Shown: piece after piece, positions 26,012-32,594 of the stretch
Position numbering within the stretch: the first letter of the stretch is position 1
Layout: every line of letters begins with the position of its first letter
Source: Cyclobacteriaceae bacterium
GTDB lineage: Bacteria; Bacteroidota; Bacteroidia; Cytophagales; Cyclobacteriaceae
Length of the DNA: 32,594 nucleotides
Reading direction: 5' to 3'
Assembly: GCA_022841475.1 (NCBI GenBank)
Contig: JALHRJ010000051.1
Location: 1-32,594 of the forward strand
The notes under the pieces: model-generated
The model's database searches: none
The model's input: the letters and a program-made list of their open reading frames with translations, nothing else
Told to the model about the DNA's origin: nothing
Program-made: the position numbers and the translations under genes

Positions 26012-26023
26012 TTTCAAATCATA

Positions 26024-26680
26024 ATGCTAGATAAAATCGGAATAGCTAAACGAATAGCCCAGGAAGTAAAAGATGGCATGTATATCAATCTGGGCATTGG
26101 CATTCCTACCCTTGTGGCAAATTATATTCCCAACAATCTGAATGTCGTACTTCAATCAGAAAATGGTTTACTGGGCATTGGGCCGTTTCCAAAAGAACAT
26201 GAAGTAGATGCCGATCTTATCAATGCCGGCAAACAAACTATAACCATGATGCCGGGCTCTGCGCTTTTTAGTTCAGCCGAAAGTTTCGCGATGATACGGG
26301 GTGGTCATGTTGACCTGACTATTCTGGGTGCGATGGAGGTTTCTGAAAATGGTGACATTGCTAATTGGAAAGTACCCGGTAAAATGGTGAAAGGTATGGG
26401 CGGAGCCATGGATCTGGTGGCTTCAGCCAAACACATCATCGTGGCTATGCAACATTGCAGTAAAGAAGGGGCGTCAAAACTTCTTACCCAATGCTCGTTG
26501 CCCATTACCGGCATTCGGTGTGTAAAAAGAATTGTTAGTGATCTGGCTGTACTGGATGTAGTGGAAGGAGGCGGATTTAAATTAATTGAACGGGCACCCG
26601 GTGTGTGTGTAGAGGAAATAAAGAAAGCTACAGCCGGAAACCTGATTATCGAAGGCGAGATTCCTGAGATGATTTTATAA
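26024..26680 (+). CDS. scoB: CoA-transferase subunit B (succinyl-CoA:3-ketoacid type)
   Basis: This 218-residue protein begins [31 protein letters not shown] and [12 protein letters not shown], the latter with the catalytic Glu, identify the beta subunit. It forms the active enzyme with ScoA. The ATG lies just after the right arm of the AT-rich element. Confidence 0.92.
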   Translation: MLDKIGIAKRIAQEVKDGMYINLGIGIPTLVANYIPNNLNVVLQSENGLLGIGPFPKEHEVDADLINAGKQTITMMPGSALFSSAESFAMIRGGHVDLTILGAMEVSENGDIANWKVPGKMVKGMGGAMDLVASAKHIIVAMQHCSKEGASKLLTQCSLPITGIRCVKRIVSDLAVLDVVEGGGFKLIERAPGVCVEEIKKATAGNLIIEGEIPEMIL

Positions 26681-26690
26681 ATTTGTATCG

Positions 26691-26873
26691 ATGACCAAAG
26701 TACTAAAGACCTCATTCGAAGAAGAGCAACGGGAAAAAGATGAAAGATTCTTAAAACTTTCCCCGTTCGAAAGGTGGGAACAAGCATTAAGGGTTCGAGA
26801 ACTTATGCGCAAATCAGGAGTTAATTACTCTTATACTGGAATGATGGTTAAGATAACAAGACTTTCAAAGTGA
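26691..26873 (+). CDS. Small hypothetical protein, candidate antitoxin partner
   Basis: This 60-residue, strongly charged and helical protein begins MTKVLKTSFEEEQREKDERF and ends with KITRLSK. I do not recognise the family. It starts ten bases after scoB and its last four bases overlap the GTG start of the nucleotidyltransferase gene, which signals translational coupling. That arrangement suits an antitoxin with its toxin, but direct evidence is lacking. Confidence 0.65.
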   Translation: MTKVLKTSFEEEQREKDERFLKLSPFERWEQALRVRELMRKSGVNYSYTGMMVKITRLSK

Positions 26874-27346
26874 GTCTCCACAGTAATAATCACATACTTT
26901 TTTTAAAAGCGCTACAAAAGTTTGAAGTAAAGTTTCTTTTAATTGGCGGACATGCAGCAATTTATTATGGAGTGAATAGAAATACAGGCGATCTTGATAT
27001 TCTTATAGAGCCAACCTCCGAAAATGGTTTGAAACTTCTTGATGCATTAAAATATTTAACACTTGAAATACCCGACATAGAACCAAAAGAATTTGAATCT
27101 CCCCTGGTTCTATCTTTTGGTTTGGAGCCTGATGCAGTGGATATACTCAATTATACCCCTGGAATTGAATTCAGTCAGGTTTACTCTAATTCAATTATTG
27201 TAGACTTTTCTGGATTAAAAGTGTCCATGATTGACATTCGTGATTTAATCCTTAATAAGCAGGCTTTGAAAAGAAAGGGAGAAAAATCGTTGCTTGACCA
27301 ATACGATTTGGAGGTTTTAAAAAAAATTATTAAAAAAATTCAATGA
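26870..27346 (+). CDS. Nucleotidyltransferase (AbiEii/DUF6036-like)
   Basis: This 158-residue protein starts at GTG. The motif FLLIGGHAAIYYGVNRNT followed by DLDILIE gives the GG...DxD pattern of the polymerase-beta nucleotidyltransferase fold. It is close in layout to AbiEii/MenT-type toxins and to DUF6036. The gene is more AT-rich than its neighbours and sits between two conserved genes (scoB, gldC), so horizontal entry is plausible. It may act on tRNA or protein by adding nucleotides; that is family-level inference. Confidence 0.78.
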   Translation: MSLHSNNHILFLKALQKFEVKFLLIGGHAAIYYGVNRNTGDLDILIEPTSENGLKLLDALKYLTLEIPDIEPKEFESPLVLSFGLEPDAVDILNYTPGIEFSQVYSNSIIVDFSGLKVSMIDIRDLILNKQALKRKGEKSLLDQYDLEVLKKIIKKIQ

Positions 27347-27359
27347 TTTAGATTGGCTC

Positions 27360-27689
27360 ATGAAAAAATCCACCATACAATTTTCAGTAGAACTCGACAA
27401 CAATAACGTGCCGGAAAAAATCCGCTGGGATGCTACCGATAAGCCCGAAGATACCCCCTCAGAAACGAAATCGATCTCGGTTTCTCTATGGGACGACAAA
27501 CAAAAAAACACCATGCGTATCGACCTATGGACCAAGGATATGCCCGTGGATGAAATGAAGCGATTTTATATAGAGTGTGTTGGCGGCATTGCACAAAGTG
27601 TGCTCAGTTCAACCGGAGATGAACGTATGGCCAACGAAATCAACTCGTTGTGCGACCGGCTCGTAGAAATGGTCCGGCAGGAAAAATAA
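27360..27689 (+). CDS. gldC: Gliding motility protein GldC
   Basis: This 109-residue soluble protein begins MKKSTIQFSVELDNNNVPEK, with IRWDATDKPEDTPSETKSIS and SLWDDKQKNTMRIDLWTKDM, the features of GldC. It belongs to the gliding/type IX secretion gene set of Bacteroidetes. Its exact role is not known; gldB and the core secretion genes are not in the window. Confidence 0.9.
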   Translation: MKKSTIQFSVELDNNNVPEKIRWDATDKPEDTPSETKSISVSLWDDKQKNTMRIDLWTKDMPVDEMKRFYIECVGGIAQSVLSSTGDERMANEINSLCDRLVEMVRQEK

Positions 27690-27705
27690 CCGTCCTTATT
27701 TTGCA

Positions 27706-27743
27706 GCAATCGTTTGCAAAAAAGGTCCTTATCAATCGTTTGT
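27706..27743. promoter_or_regulatory. Two LacI-like operator half-palindromes
   Basis: GCAATCGTTTGC (27706-27717) is close to the LacI-family operator pattern GCAAnCGnTTGC. A second copy of its core, CAATCGTTTG, lies at 27733-27742, 26 bases on, over the predicted -33 element of the TonB receptor gene. No LacI-type regulator is in the window. Confidence 0.45.
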
Positions 27744-27768
27744 AATTTGGCTTTTTCTTGTAGATTTA
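27740..27768 (+). promoter_or_regulatory. Possible promoter of the TonB receptor gene
   Basis: TTG at 27740-27742 and TAGATTTA at 27761-27768 (one base off TAnnTTTG) are spaced by 18 bases. The start codon is 20 bases downstream of the box. Confidence 0.5.
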
Positions 27769-27788
27769 GGAATTAAACCCATAATTCT

Positions 27789-30545
27789 ATGAACAAATTC
27801 TACAGAAAGGCGTTGCTCCTCGCCCTCTTTTGGTTGTGCGGGTCTGCTGCGGTCATGGCTCAAACTACCTCCGTTTCCGGAACGGTAAAAGATGGAGGAA
27901 CCGGTGATGCATTAGCCGGAGTAAACATCGTGGTGAAAGGAAGGGTTATCGGAACCATTTCAAACACAAACGGTGAGTATAATTTAAAAGTAAATCAGGC
28001 TCCGCCTTTTACTTTAGTATTTTCCTTCATTGGATTTTCAACACAAGAGATTGAAATTAAAGATGCAAACACAACATTAGATGTTAATCTGGAAGAACAA
28101 ACACTGCTAGGTCAGGAAGTTGTGGTCTCCGCATCGCGGGTTGAAGAGAGCATTTTAAAATCGCCTGTAACTGTAGAGAAGATGGATTTACTCACCATCC
28201 GTCAGGCAGCCACCCCAGATTTTTATGACGCACTTGCCAATGTAAAAGGTGTACAAACAAACTCTGGAAGTCTAAACTTAACCTCCATAAATACGCGAGG
28301 TTTTGCAACGATTGCCAACGTTCGCTTTGTGCAGTTAGTAGATGGTATGGATACACAGGCTCCCCTGCTTAACTTCCCTACCGGTAACATTATTGGTATC
28401 GGAGAATTAGATACGGAAAGTGTGGAACTTGTTCCCGGAGCTGCTTCTGCACTTTATGGACCCAACGCGTTTAATGGTATCCTAATCATGAAAAGCAAAA
28501 GTCCTTTTGAATACCAGGGCTTGAGTGCGCAATTCAAAGGTGGTGTTACCAGCTCTGATGCTGCTGGCTCCGATCCCTTTACTCAATACAGCATTCGTTA
28601 CGCTAAAGCCTTCAACAACAAATTCGCATTCAAACTTAATTTTTCGCTATTGCAAGCAACCGATTGGTTGAGTAATGACTATAAGACCTCGCGTGTAAAT
28701 CCTGAATCGACCACAGATCTTAGTGGTGATGCAAACTTTGATGGACTTAATTTGTATGGTGACGAAACAAGAATACCCGTTCCGATTGGTGGAACGTTTG
28801 GCACCCTCGACTTAAGAAGAACTGGTTTCAAGGAAGAAGATATTTTAGACAATCGGGATGCGAAGAGCATCAAGGCTGACGGTGCATTGCACTATCGTAT
28901 CACCGATAAAATAGAAGCATCTTACAACTATCGTTTTGGTGGCGGTAGTTCCGTTTACCAGGGAACTGAAAAATATGCTTTGCGCGACTTCACCCAACAG
29001 TTCCATAAGTTAGAAGTGAAAGCTGACAACTTCTTTGTACGTGCTTATCGCACCGAAACAAAAGACGGTGATTCATGGAACATGTCGGCTTTGGGTGGCT
29101 TTGCCAATGAATATTATAGTCCAACGGCTGCCAAGTGGGCTCCAGAATATGCTCAACGTTATGTACTTTCCATGCAAGGATACATTCCAGGTGTTCCGGC
29201 AGGTAACCCTGCTGCCGCTCATGCAGCCGCCCGTGCACATGCCGATCGAGACAGACCAGCTGTTGGCACACAAGCCTTTACTGACCTGATCAATCAGGTA
29301 CGTGGAAATTTATTTCAACGAAATCCTCCGGGAGCCAGCTTTGTAGATAATTCAAAATTACTACACGCAGAATTCAATTATAATTTCATGAATCAGATTG
29401 AATTTGCTGAAATTCAGATTGGTGGAAACGTACGCAGATACGATCTGTTTTCGGATGGTACAGTGTTTAATGAAGGGCCGGATGATGGTTCTAGCTTTAA
29501 CAGGATTAAAATTGATGAATTTGGTGCTTATGCTCAAATCGCAAAAACAGTTGCTGATAAACTTAAGTTAACCGGTTCCATTCGTTACGATAAAAACGAA
29601 AACTTTGAAGGACAATTTACTCCTCGTGTTTCTGCTGTTTATAGTGTTTCTGAAAGTCATAATTTTAGGGCCTCATTCCAGACTGGTTTCAGAAATCCTG
29701 ACACACAAGCACAGTTTATTTACTTCCCTTCCTCCAGCGGAACATTGCTGGGAAGTACAGAAGCTAATGCTGCCCGTTATGGTGTTCATAATGGTGGCGC
29801 CTGGACAGATGAATCTTATAATGCGTTCAGAGGATCAGGTGGAACATTAGCCGCGGATGGAACGCCTACCGGTGGAAACTCCAGCTTGCTTGTAACCGCT
29901 GATATTCCCTATGTGCAACCCGAAAAACTTAAATCATTCGAGATAGGTTACAAGGGTGTATTCTCCAAAAAATTATTAGTCGACATGAATGTTTACTACA
30001 CAACCTATCAGGATTTTATCGGAGGACAAATCGTAGCTGTTAAAGCACCAACAACACATCAGGGAAATACAGTTGCCGCTGGTAGCTTATATAGTTTGTA
30101 CAACAACTCTTTAGAGAATGTTACATCTACCGGAGCGGGTATAGGACTTACTTACTCGCTGCCGCGCAACTTCTCATTGAATGGAAGCTATAGCTATGCG
30201 ACTTTCGATGCCAATGAAAGTGCAGACTTCCGCGCTGGATTTAATACACCTGAAAACAAATTTAATGTCGGCATTGGTAACCGTAAGTTGTTTGACAACT
30301 TTGGTTTCAACATCAACTTCAGATGGCAGGAAGGGTATTTGTGGCAATCTTCGTATGGAGAATGGAATGTGCCTGAGTTTGGTGTACTGGATGCACAAAT
30401 CAACTACAAACTCTCCGCTTTGCGCTCGATGTTGAAAGTAGGTGCTACCAACTTAGGCGGTGGCGATTATCGCACCAACCTGGGGGCTCCTTTCGTAGGC
30501 CAGATGTATTACATCTCGCTAACCTTTGATGAATTTTTTAAATAA
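27789..30545 (+). CDS. TonB-dependent outer-membrane receptor with CarboxypepD_reg-like domain
   Basis: This 918-residue protein has a signal peptide ending near residue 25 (VMAQTT), a carboxypeptidase-regulatory-like domain at about 27-110 (VSGTVKDGGTGDALAGVNI, then LVFSFIGFSTQEIEI), a plug domain at about 115-240 (VVVSASRVEESILKSP, VELVPGAASALYGPNAFN) and a long beta-barrel ending LTFDEFFK. It imports a large nutrient using TonB energy. The partner gene, 21 bases downstream, encodes a surface lipoprotein of the SGNH type, so the ligand may be an ester or lipid-linked compound. No SusD is present. Confidence 0.9.
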   Translation: MNKFYRKALLLALFWLCGSAAVMAQTTSVSGTVKDGGTGDALAGVNIVVKGRVIGTISNTNGEYNLKVNQAPPFTLVFSFIGFSTQEIEIKDANTTLDVNLEEQTLLGQEVVVSASRVEESILKSPVTVEKMDLLTIRQAATPDFYDALANVKGVQTNSGSLNLTSINTRGFATIANVRFVQLVDGMDTQAPLLNFPTGNIIGIGELDTESVELVPGAASALYGPNAFNGILIMKSKSPFEYQGLSAQFKGGVTSSDAAGSDPFTQYSIRYAKAFNNKFAFKLNFSLLQATDWLSNDYKTSRVNPESTTDLSGDANFDGLNLYGDETRIPVPIGGTFGTLDLRRTGFKEEDILDNRDAKSIKADGALHYRITDKIEASYNYRFGGGSSVYQGTEKYALRDFTQQFHKLEVKADNFFVRAYRTETKDGDSWNMSALGGFANEYYSPTAAKWAPEYAQRYVLSMQGYIPGVPAGNPAAAHAAARAHADRDRPAVGTQAFTDLINQVRGNLFQRNPPGASFVDNSKLLHAEFNYNFMNQIEFAEIQIGGNVRRYDLFSDGTVFNEGPDDGSSFNRIKIDEFGAYAQIAKTVADKLKLTGSIRYDKNENFEGQFTPRVSAVYSVSESHNFRASFQTGFRNPDTQAQFIYFPSSSGTLLGSTEANAARYGVHNGGAWTDESYNAFRGSGGTLAADGTPTGGNSSLLVTADIPYVQPEKLKSFEIGYKGVFSKKLLVDMNVYYTTYQDFIGGQIVAVKAPTTHQGNTVAAGSLYSLYNNSLENVTSTGAGIGLTYSLPRNFSLNGSYSYATFDANESADFRAGFNTPENKFNVGIGNRKLFDNFGFNINFRWQEGYLWQSSYGEWNVPEFGVLDAQINYKLSALRSMLKVGATNLGGGDYRTNLGAPFVGQMYYISLTFDEFFK

Positions 30546-30566
30546 TTGAATCCTAAAGCAATTGAT

Positions 30567-32150
30567 ATGAAAAAATTTAAGTTTCTCTATATACTTCCCC
30601 TCGCCTTGCTGATCAGCATCTCATGCGAACAGGAGGTGATTACGTTGGAACCTCCGGTTGTTGTGGAACCTGTACCTGAAACAGGAACCAAAGGCAGTGC
30701 TGATTTTAGCAAGTTCGTAGCCATTGGTAATTCATTTGTGGCAGGTGTTCAGGCGGGCGCACTTTTCACCGATGGACAAAATAATTCGCTTCCGGCTATT
30801 ATGGCGAAACAATTTGCAGTTACCGGAGTGGGTGGTGGTGCATTTGTACAACCAAATATCAACGCAACGTTAGGTTGGAATTTGTTTCTCACGCAACCAT
30901 TTTTAGCTGATAACACAAAACCCATTCTAGGAAGATTATTGTTGCAGGGCGCGTCTCCAAGACCCACCCCGCAGGCATATGCACCGGGTAATCTTGAAGC
31001 ACTTCCAAACCCAGCAGCTAATCCTGGATTTATCTATACCGGTGGTAAAGCAACTCTAAATAATTTTGGGGTGCCTGCCATCGTATTGGGTCAGGCTCTT
31101 ATTCCTGAAACAGGGGCATGGGCTGGCGCGGGTGTTGATCCAAGATTCAGTCCATTCTATGGAAGATTTGTACCCCCTCCTGGTGGAACATCAACGATTA
31201 TTGGAGATGCCGCTGCGGCAGGTGGATCTTTCTTCCTGTTCTGGTTAGGATTGGATGACTTCTTTTTGCACGCGGCATTTGGTGGTGATCCTGCAAGAGC
31301 ACCGTTAACTTCTGGACCCGCTTTTGCCGGACAATACGGAGCTGCCATTGGTGCGTTACTAAATTCCAATGCAAACCTAAAAGGAGTTGTTGGAAATTTT
31401 CCTGATATTTTTGTGATGCCACATTTTACATCAGTTACCTATAATCCAATTCCACTTGATGCCGCTACGGCTACCAATTTAACTACTAATTTGGCCAACA
31501 ATTATAACGGGTTTCTTAATGCGATGGCTACCGCAGGAGCGATCACCGCAGATGAACGTGACAAAAGATTAATTTCCTTTGTAGCAGGTCAGAACAAGGC
31601 GTTGATTGTGGATGAAACACTTACTGACCTTACCGCTGCTATGAACGCGAATGGTGCAGGCGCATTGGTGCCTTATGCCCGCGCACGTCAAACTACGGTA
31701 GCCGATAAACTACCGCTTGCTGCAGGATCTGTACTTGGAACTTTAGTGGGCGGAAATCCTAGTCTTATAAACGGAGTGACCGTTCCATTAGCTGATCAAT
31801 ACGTTTTGATTCCAAGTGAAATAACAGCAATTAATGATGCGAGAATTGCGTTCAATGCAGCTATACAAACAACTGTAGATGCCAATTCAACACGATTGGC
31901 TTTGGCGGATGTAAACGCTGCCTTGACCACATTGGTAACTAATCAGGCGGCTGTGTATAACGGGGTAACCATTACGCCAAATATCAATCCACCGACTGGA
32001 ATCTATTCGGAAGATGGTGTACACCCCAATAGTCGTGGTTATGCATTCTTATCAAGAGTGTTTATTCAAGCTATCAACACAAAGTTCGGAGCAACTGTTC
32101 CTCTTACTGATATCAGTAAATACAGTGCTACCGCCTTACCGATTCCTTAA
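30567..32150 (+). CDS. SGNH/GDSL-hydrolase-like surface lipoprotein
   Basis: This 527-residue protein is counted from the ATG giving MKKFKFLYILPLALLISISC, a lipoprotein signal with the lipobox Cys at residue 20. The block I motif is FVAIGNSFVAG, with GNS in place of GDS but the nucleophile Ser kept. DGVHPNSRGYAFLSR near the end supplies the catalytic Asp and His of the SGNH fold. The protein probably cleaves ester bonds at the cell surface. It follows the TonB receptor in one operon and likely works with it, cutting a ligand before uptake. The substrate is not deducible. Confidence 0.82.
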   Translation: MKKFKFLYILPLALLISISCEQEVITLEPPVVVEPVPETGTKGSADFSKFVAIGNSFVAGVQAGALFTDGQNNSLPAIMAKQFAVTGVGGGAFVQPNINATLGWNLFLTQPFLADNTKPILGRLLLQGASPRPTPQAYAPGNLEALPNPAANPGFIYTGGKATLNNFGVPAIVLGQALIPETGAWAGAGVDPRFSPFYGRFVPPPGGTSTIIGDAAAAGGSFFLFWLGLDDFFLHAAFGGDPARAPLTSGPAFAGQYGAAIGALLNSNANLKGVVGNFPDIFVMPHFTSVTYNPIPLDAATATNLTTNLANNYNGFLNAMATAGAITADERDKRLISFVAGQNKALIVDETLTDLTAAMNANGAGALVPYARARQTTVADKLPLAAGSVLGTLVGGNPSLINGVTVPLADQYVLIPSEITAINDARIAFNAAIQTTVDANSTRLALADVNAALTTLVTNQAAVYNGVTITPNINPPTGIYSEDGVHPNSRGYAFLSRVFIQAINTKFGATVPLTDISKYSATALPIP

Positions 32151-32167
32151 CGACTTTCAGAGACAAT

Positions 32168-32194
32168 AAAAAAAGGGCTTCGGCCCTTTTTTTT
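32168..32194. terminator. Bidirectional intrinsic terminator
   Basis: AAAAAAAGGGC (32168-32178), loop TTCG and GCCCTTTTTTT form an 11-bp perfect stem. It works on both strands and separates the convergent SGNH lipoprotein gene and metF. Confidence 0.92.
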
Positions 32195-32198
32195 ATTT

Positions 32199-32594
32199 TT
32201 AGAACAATTCCTTTGCAATACGATAAATGGGATCCGATTTTCCCATAGAATAAAAATGAAGTGTTGGCACACCTGCTTTAATCAACTCTTTTGATTGCTG
32301 CACCGCCCACTGAATTCCGAGCTCCTTTAATGAAGCCGTGTCTTTACACTTCTCCGCTTCTTCCGAAAGTTCTTCCGGAATATCGATATGAAATGTTTTT
32401 GGTAAAATTGTCAGTTGTCCCTTACCTGTCAGTGGCTTAATACCCGGAATGATAGGTACTGTAATACCGACCTCGCGACACTTATCTACAAAATCAAAGT
32501 ATTTTTTGTTATCAAAAAACATCTGAGTTACGATGTACTCTGCACCCATGTCAACCTTCAATTTTAAATATTTAAGATCACTCTTCAGGTTGGG
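32199..32594 (-). CDS. metF: Methylenetetrahydrofolate reductase, 3' part
   Basis: The frame runs from the window edge to a stop at 32199-32201, giving the C-terminal 131 residues. It begins PNLKSDLKYLKLKVDMGAEY and contains IVTQMFFDNKKYFDF and VPIIPGIKPLTGKGQL, characteristic MetF segments of the TIM barrel that binds FAD and folate. It reduces methylene-THF to methyl-THF for methionine synthesis. The N-terminus lies outside the window. Confidence 0.92.
   Translation of the reverse strand, partial: PNLKSDLKYLKLKVDMGAEYIVTQMFFDNKKYFDFVDKCREVGITVPIIPGIKPLTGKGQLTILPKTFHIDIPEELSEEAEKCKDTASLKELGIQWAVQQSKELIKAGVPTLHFYSMGKSDPIYRIAKELF

Noticed and set aside
28990..29289. ORFs of 66-93 codons within the TonB receptor
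   Set aside because: They lie wholly inside a well-supported gene and show no recognisable motif.

Overview
The window looks like a chromosomal segment of a Bacteroidetes bacterium, probably order Cytophagales. The evidence is a gliding-motility gene (gldC), a DUF3098 gene, the ftsX-DUF3098-uppP-truB-ribF cluster, a fused aspartokinase/homoserine dehydrogenase, a CarboxypepD_reg-type TonB receptor with a partner lipoprotein, and promoters of the TAnnTTTG type. Most genes are housekeeping. The unusual material is at 318-1114, in several intergenic and leader regions, and in a few small operons.

Layout. 1-317: 5' part of an unrecognised minus-strand gene that runs off the window. 318-1114: non-coding accessory stretch with (a) a degenerate array of 22-bp units at about 534-902 whose phase is kept exactly over at least 14 units, and (b) two 57-bp stem-loop direct repeats around a palindrome. 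1115-1513: small three-helix membrane protein. 1650-6032: ACMSD-like amidohydrolase, exported Cys-rich protein, TrhO, MogA/MoaB-like protein with a palindromic insert in its N-terminus, and an M23 peptidase. 6109-10313: tight three-gene operon of a discoidin-like lipoprotein, an outer-membrane barrel and an exported TPR-CHAT protease-like protein. 10544-11191: pcm, converging on and overlapping thrC.

11168-15881 (minus strand): thrA-thrB-thrC operon preceded by a leader ORF with a Thr-Thr-Thr-Ile-Ile-Thr run, which points to attenuation by charged tRNA. 16171-17072: thioesterase plus a HolD-like protein. 17195-19492: membrane pyrophosphatase with a hairpin in its leader. 19575-21507: DUF2147 protein, ECF sigma factor and its likely membrane anti-sigma factor. 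21628-25123: ftsX, DUF3098, uppP, truB, ribF (division, undecaprenyl phosphate recycling, tRNA modification, flavin cofactors).

25183-26680: two CoA-transferase subunits split by an AT-rich inverted-repeat element. 26691-27346: small protein plus nucleotidyltransferase, a candidate toxin-antitoxin pair. 27360-27689: gldC. 27789-32150: TonB receptor and GNS-type SGNH lipoprotein, with LacI-like operators upstream. 32199-32594: 3' part of metF.

The best candidate for something undescribed is the 22-bp array at 534-902 with its neighbouring 57-bp stem-loops. Next are the barrel/discoidin/CHAT operon, the thr leader and the small-protein/nucleotidyltransferase pair. No tRNA, rRNA, CRISPR array or transposase gene was seen.
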